This document shows positions 17,384 to 25,794 of a stretch of 64,000 bases of DNA, one piece after another. The translations under genes and the position numbers were made by a program. Position 1 is the first letter of the stretch; every line of letters starts with the position of its first letter. The DNA comes from Brevibacillus massiliensis. Lineage in GTDB: Bacteria > Bacillota > Bacilli > Brevibacillales > Brevibacillaceae. The notes beneath the pieces were generated by a model. It saw only the letters and a program-made list of their open reading frames with translations, was not told the DNA's origin and did not search any database. The stretch is from positions 54,287 through 118,286 of the forward strand of contig NZ_HE978536.1 in the NCBI RefSeq assembly GCF_000311785.1, written 5' to 3'.

Positions 17384-19519
17384 CTAAGTCCGCTCCGGCG
17401 CACCCGCGTACTTGGCAATCACCGCTTTGATCGCCATGTAATCGACTTCCTCCGGCAGCTGCTCCTTGATCGGCCTGAGCTTTTCAGAACCAAGTTCACG
17501 AACGGCGGCCAGAATCGCCGCTTCGTGGGCTGCGGGGATAAACGCACCCCAGTCCACGTCATGCCCTTCCCGGCCGCAGCGGAGGAGATGATCCTGAATC
17601 GTCACAAGCCCCAGCTTTCTTTCGGCGGCGATCTCTTTCAGCGTTTTTCCCGCTTGATACATTTGCAGCGTCAGCAGATGACTGGGAACCTTTTTCGCTT
17701 CGCCTGCAGCCTCTGTCTGCTCCGGCTCGCCGGCAGCGCGGGACGATCCGTGCTCTGCCACATATTGACGGATCGCCGCCAAAAACGGGGGGCCGTATTT
17801 TTTCGCCTTTTGTTCGCCTACCCCTTTTACCTGCAAAAATTCCGCTTCGCTCATTGGGCAGCTTTGGCTCATCTCCCGCAAGGCGCTGTCTGCGAAGATG
17901 ATGTAAGGCGGAACCTTGTCACGCTGGGCAAGCTCGCGGCGAAGCTGGCGAAGCTGTTCAAACAGCGCGTCGTCACCGCTTTGCCGGAGCTGCCTCATCC
18001 ACACGCGCTGGTAGACCCGCTCCTCGCCGCTAAGCACTGGAAAAGCCTTCGGCAGCAGGGAGAGCACCGGATACTGACTGTCCGTCATCCGAATGTACTC
18101 TTCGGCGATCAGCAGATGGATGAACCCGCTGATCTGGTCCTCCGTGTACTCTGCCATAATCCCGTATGTCGACAACTGCTCAAACTTGAACTGGCGCACC
18201 TTCTGGGTGTTGGCTCCTTTCAGCACCTGGGCCACCAGCTTCACGCCAAAGCGCTCGTTCATCCGCCGGATGCAGGAGAAGATCTTCTGGGCAATCGTCG
18301 TCATGTCCGTCAGCACCGCCTCGCTACTGCAATTGCTGCAAACGCCGCACTCCAGCAAGTCCTGTTCGCCAAAATACTGCAGCATGTACTGCTGCAGACA
18401 GCGGGTCGTATGGCAGTAGCCCACCATGCTCTGCAGTTTTTCGTATTCCAGCGGCTTGCGGTCTGCCGCCTCCACCGATTGCTCGATCAGGTACTTCTGG
18501 ATCTGCACGTCCTGCGGCGCGAAGAGCAGGATGCACTCGCTCGGTTCGCCGTCCCGGCCGGCGCGGCCCGCCTCCTGAAAATACGCTTCCATATTTTTCG
18601 GCAGATTGTAGTGGATGACGAAGCGCACATTGGATTTGTCGATTCCCATGCCAAATGCGTTGGTCGCAACGATCAGCCGGATTTCGTCAAAGAGGAACGC
18701 CTCCTGGCTGGCAGTCCGCTCCGCGTCGCTCATGCCGGCATGGTATTTGCCGGCAGCGTACCCATTCTTGCGCAGAAACGCATACAGGTTGTCCACTTCC
18801 TTCCGGGTCGCGGCGTAAATGATGCCCGCCTGCTCCGGATGGGCGCTGAGGTACTTCAAGACAAACCCAGACTTATTCCCGCTTTTCACCACTGAAAACG
18901 CGAGATTTTCCCGATAAAACCCCGTGACAAACACTTCCGGGGCTGATAGCGCCAGCCGCTCCAGAATGTCGGCCTGCACCTCGGGAGTCGCCGTCGCCGT
19001 AAATGCCGCCATGATCGGTCGGGCCAGAAGTTTTTCCATAAAAGCGGCGATTGCCAGATAGCTGGGGCGAAAATCATGACCCCACTGGGAGACGCAGTGG
19101 GCTTCGTCTACGGCGACCAGGGAAATCGGCAGATGATCCGCGAGTGAGCAAAAGCTGTCCGTCTCCAGGCGCTCCGGAGCCACGTAGATCAGCTTGAACG
19201 CCCCTTTTCTTGCCCGGGAAATCCGCTCGGCCGCCTCCCGAGAGTCCAGCGAACTGTTGATGTAGGTTGCCGGGATGCCGACGCTGTGCAGGGCATCTAC
19301 TTGATCTTTCATCAGCGAAATCAGCGGAGAGATGACCAGGGTAACGCCTGGCAGCAGCAGGGCGGGGATCTGGTAGCAAATCGACTTGCCGCCGCCCGTC
19401 GGCATGACGGCAAGCGTGTCTTTTCCGCGCAGGATGCTGGTGATCACAGGTTTCTGCCCTTCCCGAAAGGTCTGATAGCCGTAGTACCGCTGCAATGCTT
19501 TCTCTGCTTCATGGAGCAT
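17384..19519 (-). CDS. recQ: ATP-dependent DNA helicase RecQ
   Basis: 711 residues. The helicase core has FREGQKPVI, Walker A MPTGGGKS, DEAH in VDEAHCVSQWGHDFRP, and motif VI EAGRAGRDGE. A zinc-binding region follows with cysteines at CHTTRC and CGVCSNC, then a winged-helix RQC domain, an HRDC domain (REMSQSCP...FLQVKGVG) and a C-terminal helix-turn-helix segment (YQAGKTLKEIAAERKLGLVT). The architecture and length match full Bacillales RecQ. ATG 19519 has GAGGT seven bases upstream. It acts in recombinational repair and is downstream of a HAD phosphatase gene. Confidence 0.95.
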   Translation of the reverse strand: MLHEAEKALQRYYGYQTFREGQKPVITSILRGKDTLAVMPTGGGKSICYQIPALLLPGVTLVISPLISLMKDQVDALHSVGIPATYINSSLDSREAAERISRARKGAFKLIYVAPERLETDSFCSLADHLPISLVAVDEAHCVSQWGHDFRPSYLAIAAFMEKLLARPIMAAFTATATPEVQADILERLALSAPEVFVTGFYRENLAFSVVKSGNKSGFVLKYLSAHPEQAGIIYAATRKEVDNLYAFLRKNGYAAGKYHAGMSDAERTASQEAFLFDEIRLIVATNAFGMGIDKSNVRFVIHYNLPKNMEAYFQEAGRAGRDGEPSECILLFAPQDVQIQKYLIEQSVEAADRKPLEYEKLQSMVGYCHTTRCLQQYMLQYFGEQDLLECGVCSNCSSEAVLTDMTTIAQKIFSCIRRMNERFGVKLVAQVLKGANTQKVRQFKFEQLSTYGIMAEYTEDQISGFIHLLIAEEYIRMTDSQYPVLSLLPKAFPVLSGEERVYQRVWMRQLRQSGDDALFEQLRQLRRELAQRDKVPPYIIFADSALREMSQSCPMSEAEFLQVKGVGEQKAKKYGPPFLAAIRQYVAEHGSSRAAGEPEQTEAAGEAKKVPSHLLTLQMYQAGKTLKEIAAERKLGLVTIQDHLLRCGREGHDVDWGAFIPAAHEAAILAAVRELGSEKLRPIKEQLPEEVDYMAIKAVIAKYAGAPERT

Positions 19520-19616
19520 ATGCGAGACCTCGCTTTTTCTGTATTACTTTTATTATACAAAAAGACTGGACAAATCTCCTAACTGCCTTTGCCCAGGATG
19601 GGCGAGCCTCGCCAAC

Positions 19617-20270
19617 TCAGGCCAGTATGATTTCCCTGATGCCTTGGATGTCTGACACAAGATACGTCGGATTTTCCCGGAGCAGTTCTTCCCTCGAACC
19701 ATATCCATACGTGACGGCGATCGAGTCGATCCCCGTTTTGTTTGCCCCGATCACGTCGTACTTTCTGTCGCCGATCATGACGAAGTCGCGTTTTTCCCTA
19801 TCGGAATACTGATCCAGTGCGTACTCGATCACCTCTGTCTTCGCGAGCCGGGTGCCGTCCAGATTGCTGCCGGCCACCAGATCAAAGTACCCGTCAATCT
19901 GAAAATAGCGTAAAATCTCCTCGGCAAACGGCGTCGGCTTTGAGGTGGCCACCACCAGCTGCCGACCGGATCGCTTCAACTCCTGCAGCAGCCCGGGAAT
20001 CTCCGGAAACAGGACGTTTTCGTACATCCCCTTCTCCTTGAAGTACTCTCTGTAGTACCGGACGGCCCGGTCCGTCTCCTCCGCGTCAAGCCCGTACCAC
20101 TCGGGAAAGGAATCCTGCAGCGGCGGCCCAATAAACGGCTCCAGCTTGTCCAGATCAGGCTCGTCAATCCCCAGCTTTTTCAAGGCGTACTGCACTGATT
20201 TGGTAATGCCGATCTTCGGGTCCGACAGCGTGCCGTCCAGGTCGAATAGAATCACTTGATAGCTGCGCAT
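19617..20270 (-). CDS. HAD-superfamily phosphatase, phosphoglycolate phosphatase-like
   Basis: 217 residues of the Gph/PpaX-type HAD family. Motif I is LFDLDGTLSDP, motif II is the Ser in VVATSKP, motif III is the Lys in RLAKTEVI, and motif IV is MIGDRKYDVIGA. An alpha-helical cap (residues 16-80) lies between motifs I and II. Members hydrolyse small phosphate esters such as phosphoglycolate, nucleoside monophosphates or pyrophosphate; the substrate cannot be picked. It lies about 100 bases upstream of recQ on the same strand. Confidence 0.85.
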   Translation of the reverse strand: MRSYQVILFDLDGTLSDPKIGITKSVQYALKKLGIDEPDLDKLEPFIGPPLQDSFPEWYGLDAEETDRAVRYYREYFKEKGMYENVLFPEIPGLLQELKRSGRQLVVATSKPTPFAEEILRYFQIDGYFDLVAGSNLDGTRLAKTEVIEYALDQYSDREKRDFVMIGDRKYDVIGANKTGIDSIAVTYGYGSREELLRENPTYLVSDIQGIREIILA

Positions 20271-20401
20271 GTTGATCCCCCTGACTGTATTGTGTGTACA
20301 TCCGCCATTTTAACATAGATGGGCGGGGCAAACGCGTACCCGGTTTCCGCTCGTGCCATATACATAGTCTAACGAAATGCCAATGTCAGGAGGAAAATGT
20401 C

Positions 20402-21325
20402 ATGGCGATCGCGCCACCTATCCTGCGGCAGGGAGATACCATCGGCATCGTCACACTCGGCAGCCCGCTTTCAGCCGATACGATCGCGGCGCGGGTCAAC
20501 ACGCTGCGGGACATGGGATTTGAGGTCGTATTCGGTCAATACGTCTTTGGCAACCTCGGGCTTGTCTCCGCCACGAAAGAACAACGGGCCTACGACCTGA
20601 TGAACATGTTTGCAAACAAGGACGTGAAGATGATTCTCCCCTCCCGCGGCGGAGTCGGAGTAGCCGATATCCTGCCCTACCTGGACTATCGCGTGATTCG
20701 GGAAAACCCCAAGATCGTAACCGGCTACAGCGACATTACGGTGCTGTTGAACGTACTGGCCCAGTTCAGCGGGCTGATCACCTTTCAAAGCCTGATGCTG
20801 ATCGACTTTCGGCCAACCACTCCCGCCTACAACTTCGACCAGTTCTTTGCCGCCACCTCTACGGTTACCGCCCCCCGGCCCATTCAGAACCCGCCGGGAA
20901 TGCCGCAGATCAGCAAAGTGCCGGGAAACGTCACCGGCCCCATCGTCGGCGGCAACCTTACCTCCTTTGTCGACACCTTGGGAACACCGTATGAGATCGA
21001 CACCAGAGGAACCATTCTGCTGCTCGAAGAGACCCACGAGCCTTCCAATCACGTCTACCGCATGCTGGAGCACCTGTGGCTGGCGGGAAAATTGGACGAT
21101 TGCCTGGGCATTGTCATGGGGGAATGCACCAACTGCGAAGTATCCTACCGAACGTCTTACGATGATTTGATCAATGAAGTACTCGTCCCGCTGGGCAAGC
21201 CGCTGATGACGAACGTGGCCACTGCACACGGGCTGTACAAGGCGGCGATCCCGATCGGCGCCAGGGTAAACCTGAACACGTTCACCAATACCCTGACGGT
21301 GCTGGAGCCGACCGTTACTCCTTAG
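20402..21325 (+). CDS. S66-family LD-carboxypeptidase
   Basis: 307 residues of the S66 family, serine peptidases that cut L-D bonds in murein tetrapeptides; MccF relatives cut microcin C-like conjugates. The catalytic triad can be placed: Ser in GYSDIT, Glu in LLLEETHEP, and His in ATAHGLYK. There is no signal peptide, so it acts in the cytoplasm. ATG 20402 follows AGGAGG with eight bases; the longer open frame upstream is not needed. Its end overlaps the convergent LysR gene by 11 bases. A role in recycling imported wall peptides would fit the peptide transporters on both sides. Confidence 0.88.
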   Translation: MAIAPPILRQGDTIGIVTLGSPLSADTIAARVNTLRDMGFEVVFGQYVFGNLGLVSATKEQRAYDLMNMFANKDVKMILPSRGGVGVADILPYLDYRVIRENPKIVTGYSDITVLLNVLAQFSGLITFQSLMLIDFRPTTPAYNFDQFFAATSTVTAPRPIQNPPGMPQISKVPGNVTGPIVGGNLTSFVDTLGTPYEIDTRGTILLLEETHEPSNHVYRMLEHLWLAGKLDDCLGIVMGECTNCEVSYRTSYDDLINEVLVPLGKPLMTNVATAHGLYKAAIPIGARVNLNTFTNTLTVLEPTVTP

Positions 21326-22223
21326 CCCTTGCCCCCCTTTTTCGCGAGAGCAAGTCCCGGGTGAAGCGGAGCCATTCCCGTGCCGCAAAGGACAAGTAGC
21401 GGTCTTTGTGCCAGATCACCGCCAGATGCCAGGGGATTTCCGGGTCGACCAGGCGAAGCGTGCAGACGCGGGCCTCGTCCAACTCCCGGCAGATCGTCTC
21501 CGGCAAGAGCGCAATGCCCAGATTGGCCGCCACCATCTCGCTGATGAAGTCCCACTGCGAGCTCTCGTAGACGACACGGGGCCCGAAGCCGGCGCGAATG
21601 CATTCGGCGAGGATCCGGTCGTGCAGGGCGAAGTCCTCCCGGAACAAGATAAACGACTCCCCCGACAGCTCCGGCAGAGCAACCTGCGACCGGCCGGCCA
21701 GCGGGTGGGACGGGTGGACAAGCAGTCTCAGCTTTTCGTTGACAAAGGAGAAATGGTGGAAGATCTCGCTCTTTGTCGGCAGAACGACGACGCCCAAATC
21801 GAGCGTCCCGTTTTCCACGTCAGCCTCTACCTTTTTCGCCCCGTCCTCGACGAGTTGAATCGTCACGTCCGGGTACTTCTCGTGAAAGCTTCCAATCACC
21901 CGGGGAAAAAAGCTGGCACCTACCATCGGCGGCAGTCCGATGCGCAGGTGGCCCCGCTTCAGGTTCATCAGGTCGCCCAGCTCCGCTGACAAATGCTCAA
22001 ACGCCGAGACGATGGGCTGGGCCTGGGAAAAAATCACCTGACCGGCATCCGTCAGCTCCACTTGTTTGCCCGACCGGTCAAACAGGACAACCCCCAGCTC
22101 CGCTTCGATGCTTTTGATCATTTTGCTGATCGTCGGCTGCGTGATGTGCAAAGCCTGTGCCGCCTTGGTAAAGCTCTTGCTGCGGGCAACCTCGAGAAAA
22201 TACTGCAGATGACGTATATCCAT
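21315..22223 (-). CDS. LysR-family regulator, CidR/AlsR-like
   Basis: 302 residues. The N-terminal winged helix is typical (MDIRHLQYFLEVARSKSFTK, with ALHITQPTISKMIKSIE), followed by the two-lobed effector domain. It is transcribed divergently from cidAB/lrgAB-like genes, the layout of CidR in Staphylococcus and of its Bacillus homologue, which respond to overflow metabolism and acetate. That link is inferred from position. Inverted repeats in the gap with cidA are candidate binding sites. Confidence 0.88.
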   Translation of the reverse strand: MDIRHLQYFLEVARSKSFTKAAQALHITQPTISKMIKSIEAELGVVLFDRSGKQVELTDAGQVIFSQAQPIVSAFEHLSAELGDLMNLKRGHLRIGLPPMVGASFFPRVIGSFHEKYPDVTIQLVEDGAKKVEADVENGTLDLGVVVLPTKSEIFHHFSFVNEKLRLLVHPSHPLAGRSQVALPELSGESFILFREDFALHDRILAECIRAGFGPRVVYESSQWDFISEMVAANLGIALLPETICRELDEARVCTLRLVDPEIPWHLAVIWHKDRYLSFAAREWLRFTRDLLSRKRGARAKE

Positions 22224-22244
22224 GACGCTTCAGCCTCCAAACCG

Positions 22245-22310
22245 ATAGATAAAATGAATCGAGATGATTCCATATATGTATTTTACCTATGATCACAGTT
22301 GGCGTACACT
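22245..22310 (+). promoter_or_regulatory. cidAB promoter with LysR-type inverted repeat
   Basis: ATAGATAAAAT (22245-22255) and ATTTTACCTAT (22280-22290) form an inverted repeat with one mismatch, and GAATC/GATTC forms a smaller one inside it. A candidate sigma-A promoter TTTACC (22282-22287), 17 bases, TACACT (22305-22310) overlaps the right arm. This matches LysR activator sites reaching into the -35 region. TTTACCTA recurs at 22310-22317. Confidence 0.5.
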
Positions 22311-22333
22311 TTACCTAGAGAGGAGAGAAAACT

Positions 22334-22705
22334 GTGTCCACTGTGATAAAAAGAATCTGGCAGATCAGCCTGTTGATTGTCATCACGATGGCGATGAACG
22401 GGCTGGTCCGCATTTTTCACCTTCCTATACCCGGCAGCATCCTGGGTATGATCGCCGTCTACCTGCTGCTGCAGGCAAAAATGATCAAGCTGGAGTGGCT
22501 CGAGACGGGCGGCAGTTGGCTGTTGTCGGAACTGCTGCTGTTTTTTATTCCCCCAGCCGTCGGCGTCATCCAATTTACCCATGTACTCAAGGCGGATGGG
22601 GAGCACCTCTTGTTGGCTGTCATTCTGAGTACGGCTGTCGTCATGGCCTGCGCCGGCCTGAGTGTACAGTATATCGCCAAGCGAAAGGAGAAGGGACGGA
22701 CATGA
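22334..22705 (+). CDS. cidA: CidA/LrgA-family holin-like protein
   Basis: 123 residues with four hydrophobic segments and the family motif LPIPGSILGM near residue 30. The start is GTG 22334, with GGAG nine bases upstream. CidA/LrgA proteins are small holin-like membrane proteins linked to murein hydrolase control, cell lysis and, in Bacillus, transport of overflow metabolites. Its stop overlaps the start of cidB (ATGA), so the pair is translationally coupled. Assignment to Cid rather than Lrg rests only on the divergent LysR gene. Confidence 0.88.
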   Translation: MSTVIKRIWQISLLIVITMAMNGLVRIFHLPIPGSILGMIAVYLLLQAKMIKLEWLETGGSWLLSELLLFFIPPAVGVIQFTHVLKADGEHLLLAVILSTAVVMACAGLSVQYIAKRKEKGRT

Positions 22706-23385
22706 TAACCGGCCTCATCAGTTTTTTTCTGACGATCATCATTTACTACGGCGCGAAGTGGTGTTACGCCCGCAGACCGAAAGTGTACCTGTCGCCCCTC
22801 TTGGTCACACCGATCCTGTTGGTCGCGATTTTGAGCTGGACTCATCTTTCCTATCAAGAGTACCATGCGGGCACCGAACTACTGAGTTATCTGCTCCAGC
22901 CGGCGACGGTGGCGTTTGCCATCCCGCTGTACAAGTACTCCGCTGTCTTAAAAAGGCACGCTGTCGAAATCGCCGCCGGGGTGCTGTCCGGCTCTGTCGC
23001 CGCGGTGTTCTCGACCGCGCTGCTGGGCGGCTGGCTGCACGTAAATCCGCAGATGATCCACAGCCTGATCCCCCACTCGGTAACGACACCAATCGCGATG
23101 GGGGTATCGGAGCGAATCGGCGGAGTTCCCACGCTTACCGCCGTGTTTGTGATCATCACCGGGCTGGCTGGCGCATTTATCGGCCCCTGGCTCATCCGCC
23201 TGCTTGGCATTCACAGCGAAGTTGCCCGCGGTGTGCTTCTCGGCACGAGCGCACACGGGGCCGGGACGTCGAAAGCATTTGAGATCAGTCAAGTCGCAGG
23301 GACCATCTCCAGCATCTCGATGATCCTCGCCGCGCTGATTACGCTGTGCGCCGCGCCGTGGATGGATTCCATTCCCATACCGTAG
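22702..23385 (+). CDS. cidB: CidB/LrgB-family membrane protein
   Basis: 227 residues with about seven hydrophobic segments. Family motifs are visible: SLIPHSVTTPIAMGVSE and the C-terminal GTSAHGAGTSKAFE. ATG 22702 overlaps the cidA stop by four bases. The open frame extends upstream through cidA in another phase but is not coding there. It is the membrane partner of CidA/LrgA. A strong terminator follows six bases after the stop. Confidence 0.9.
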   Translation: MITGLISFFLTIIIYYGAKWCYARRPKVYLSPLLVTPILLVAILSWTHLSYQEYHAGTELLSYLLQPATVAFAIPLYKYSAVLKRHAVEIAAGVLSGSVAAVFSTALLGGWLHVNPQMIHSLIPHSVTTPIAMGVSERIGGVPTLTAVFVIITGLAGAFIGPWLIRLLGIHSEVARGVLLGTSAHGAGTSKAFEISQVAGTISSISMILAALITLCAAPWMDSIPIP

Positions 23386-23390
23386 AGAGA

Positions 23391-23439
23391 AAAAGCTCCC
23401 GCGTCACGCTGTACCCCATCATGACGCGGGAGCTTTTTT
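23391..23439. terminator. Strong bidirectional terminator between cidB and the cyanophycinase gene
   Basis: AAAAGCTCCCGCGTCA (23391-23406) and TGACGCGGGAGCTTTT (23422-23437) form a 16-base-pair perfect stem, flanked by an A-run on the left and a T-run on the right. It serves the convergent cidAB operon (plus) and the module 2 operon (minus). Confidence 0.92.
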
Positions 23440-23455
23440 GATGATTGCCGGCGGA

Positions 23456-24712
23456 TTATTTTTTGGGCAAGTGCTCCAGTTCTTTTACCTGCACTTCGAT
23501 CGGGATGATATCCATGTTGACATGCAACGCGGTCGAAGCGTACTCATCGCTGTCGTAGTACCCTTTCGTCTGTGCGGTCTTGCTGAACACGACGGTGAAG
23601 CCGCTGCCTTTGCCGTTCTTCTGGTCAAGGGCAAAAGTCAGGCCCCGTGCCTCCCTGGCCGTATTGTCCATCAGATCGTCCAAAAGAGCGGTCTTGGCAG
23701 CGTCACTTCCAAAGATGTTGGTATTCAGCTCATTGCCCTCGTAGTATTCCTGTCCAGGCCGGATCAGCGTCTTCGAGGAGTGGACCGTAAACTCCTTCGT
23801 GGCAAAATTGTACTTGTCGCCTTTTTCCAGGTAGGATACGTCTATACCGAGATAGGCTCCTTTCTTGGTGTATTCAGCCTTTGACGCGTCGACCAAAAAC
23901 ATCCCGCTGGCTCCGATGACCTCAATCTCATTGCCGCTGACGACCATTGCCGAGTTTTCGTCAATCCCGAACCCGTAATTGATTTTTTCGTGGACCAATG
24001 CGACGACCAGACGGCCGAGCCTCCCCCGCTTGCTGAAGTGCTGGTCGGTAATCCCCGCCTCAAAGAAACCGAGTCCCTTCGTCACCCAGAGACCGGGCTT
24101 TTGCTCGTCATATGTGACGCCTTTTTGCAGCGCTTCCAGCGAGGTGGCATTCAGGATCATCGGATCAGACATGATCGCGGCGCCCGCGGAAGAGCCTGCA
24201 ATCAGCCCGCCCTCCCTGTACACGTCCCAGACGGCGTCAAGCGCTTTGGAGTTGGAGCCGTCCGCATTGTAGAACGCTTTGGTAACCCGCGACTGGTCGC
24301 CGCCTACGAAGTAAAGTGCCGTACATTCGGATATGGCCTTGACGATCTCGTCGTTATTCACTTGATCCTTGTAGTTTTTCTCGGTAATTTCGATGATCCG
24401 GACATTCTCTGCCGGCACGCCGTAATCCTCAAAATCCTGCTTCATGCTCCGCGATGAAGACATGGATGCGCTCGCTGTCGGAAAAATGCCGATGACCGCA
24501 TCCTCCTTGCCGCCGGCCAATTCGATCATTTTATTGTAAATCTCGGCGTTGCCAGTCTCCAACCCCCCGCCGATGATGACGAGGCTCCCCTTGACAGATG
24601 CATCGGCTATCTCATCTTCCGCGGCAGCGGACGACATGTCGGCAGTCAACATCGAAACGAGCAGCAAAGCGGTCAAACAGGAAGAAAAAATCGATCGCAG
24701 CTTGTTTTTCAT
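23456..24712 (-). CDS. Secreted cyanophycinase-like S51 peptidase
   Basis: 418 residues from ATG 24712 (GGGGGAAT upstream). A signal peptide of about 30 residues has no lipobox. The S51/cyanophycinase core follows: VIIGGGLE, FVGGDQSR, the nucleophile serine in GSSAGAA (about S175), and DQHFSKRGRLGRL. About 150 further residues lie C-terminal to the core. Secreted cyanophycinases cut multi-L-arginyl-poly-L-aspartate into beta-Asp-Arg dipeptides. It is the last gene of the sigma-54-controlled module 2, after an Opp importer and an asparaginase_II enzyme, which would suit uptake and splitting of such dipeptides. S51 members also include alpha-aspartyl dipeptidases, so the substrate is inferred. 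Confidence 0.82.
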   Translation of the reverse strand: MKNKLRSIFSSCLTALLLVSMLTADMSSAAAEDEIADASVKGSLVIIGGGLETGNAEIYNKMIELAGGKEDAVIGIFPTASASMSSSRSMKQDFEDYGVPAENVRIIEITEKNYKDQVNNDEIVKAISECTALYFVGGDQSRVTKAFYNADGSNSKALDAVWDVYREGGLIAGSSAGAAIMSDPMILNATSLEALQKGVTYDEQKPGLWVTKGLGFFEAGITDQHFSKRGRLGRLVVALVHEKINYGFGIDENSAMVVSGNEIEVIGASGMFLVDASKAEYTKKGAYLGIDVSYLEKGDKYNFATKEFTVHSSKTLIRPGQEYYEGNELNTNIFGSDAAKTALLDDLMDNTAREARGLTFALDQKNGKGSGFTVVFSKTAQTKGYYDSDEYASTALHVNMDIIPIEVQVKELEHLPKK

Positions 24713-24758
24713 TTGATAGATTCCCCCTCTCATCTTGTCGTTGTTTTTTCGCGTTCCC

Positions 24759-25781
24759 TTACATCTCCGGACACTTCACTCCTTTCAATTGAAAGACCGG
24801 CTCGAGCCTGCCGACGGTCTCTCCCCTTCTGTTTGTAATCTTAGGAAGGCGATATGCACTCAGCATCTCTTCCTCCTGTGGGGTCAGCACTCCCAGTTGT
24901 CTGAGCGCCTCAGCGGCAGCAGGATAGGAAGCACGCGGTGCCCCGTCCTCTACCTTGATCGCGATCCCGATGCCTCTATCAAGCAATCCCAGACAATAGA
25001 CGCCTTCTGCTCCGCCTTTGGCCAGGACCTTCCCCCCGCACGTTCGCATGACATCTGTGCAAAACTCATTGGTACCGCTGACCATTTCCGGGTACCGCAC
25101 CATTGCTTGGGTGATTCTTTTGACCGCCTGTCTCGTCGAGTGCCCCAGGCTTGCAGGATTGGAGAGCCGGGCGTACAGGTAGGCCAGCTTGTCCAAAGGC
25201 AGGGCAAATGTGGGTACCCCGCAGCCGTCGATCGCCGTCTCCAGCTCTTCTGCAGCCACTCCAGACAGTTCGCTCACAGCCTCTGCTACCTTCCGCTGTA
25301 CCGGATGGTCCGCGTGATGGTACAGAGCTGCATCGCTTTGCAGATGAAGGGCCAGCGCCAGCATTCCCGCGTGCTTTCCGGAACAGTTGTTGTGCAGCGG
25401 CGTCGGTTCCCCTCCCCTTTTCAACAGGGCGGCGTAGCTCTCATGGCTGTACGGCGGATGTGTGCCGCACTGCAGATGCTCTGCCCCGAGTCCAAGCCGG
25501 AACAGGATCGACTCCACCACTTGCGTATGCTGCTCTTCGCCGTTGTGGGAAGCACAGCACACCGCGATCTCTTTCTCGTTGAACAGGTAACGTTCCGCCG
25601 CGCCGGATTGGATCAAAGGGATCGCCTGAACCGGTTTTAGCGACGAGCGGCTAAACGTCAATCTTTGGACGTCGCCGACCCCGTACAACAGGTTTCCTTT
25701 CTCGTCCACGACGGCAATGCTGCCCGTGTGTCTGCTCTCAATATGCTCTCCGCGCTTTGCTACTACGATGGTTTCGGCCAT
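24759..25781 (-). CDS. Asparaginase_II family protein, copy 2
   Basis: 340 residues, the same PF06089 family as the protein at 7784-8794. All known active-site positions are kept: S46 and K49 in SRSSLKP, S78 in CASHNGE, C133 and K136 in NCSGKH, C187 in DGCGVP, K276 in IAIKVEDG. ATG 25781 has AAGGAGT nine bases upstream and lies 13 bases after the oppF stop. The retention of a full active site in both copies argues against decay and for distinct substrates or regulation. No signal peptide is present, so it acts on imported material. Confidence 0.85.
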   Translation of the reverse strand: MAETIVVAKRGEHIESRHTGSIAVVDEKGNLLYGVGDVQRLTFSRSSLKPVQAIPLIQSGAAERYLFNEKEIAVCCASHNGEEQHTQVVESILFRLGLGAEHLQCGTHPPYSHESYAALLKRGGEPTPLHNNCSGKHAGMLALALHLQSDAALYHHADHPVQRKVAEAVSELSGVAAEELETAIDGCGVPTFALPLDKLAYLYARLSNPASLGHSTRQAVKRITQAMVRYPEMVSGTNEFCTDVMRTCGGKVLAKGGAEGVYCLGLLDRGIGIAIKVEDGAPRASYPAAAEALRQLGVLTPQEEEMLSAYRLPKITNRRGETVGRLEPVFQLKGVKCPEM

Positions 25782-25794
25782 GGATATCTACTCC

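Noticed and set aside
17315-18895. Long plus-strand open frame of about 526 codons
   Set aside because: It lies entirely opposite recQ, whose minus-strand product has every helicase motif. The plus-strand translation is His/Leu/Arg-rich with no domain or ribosome site.
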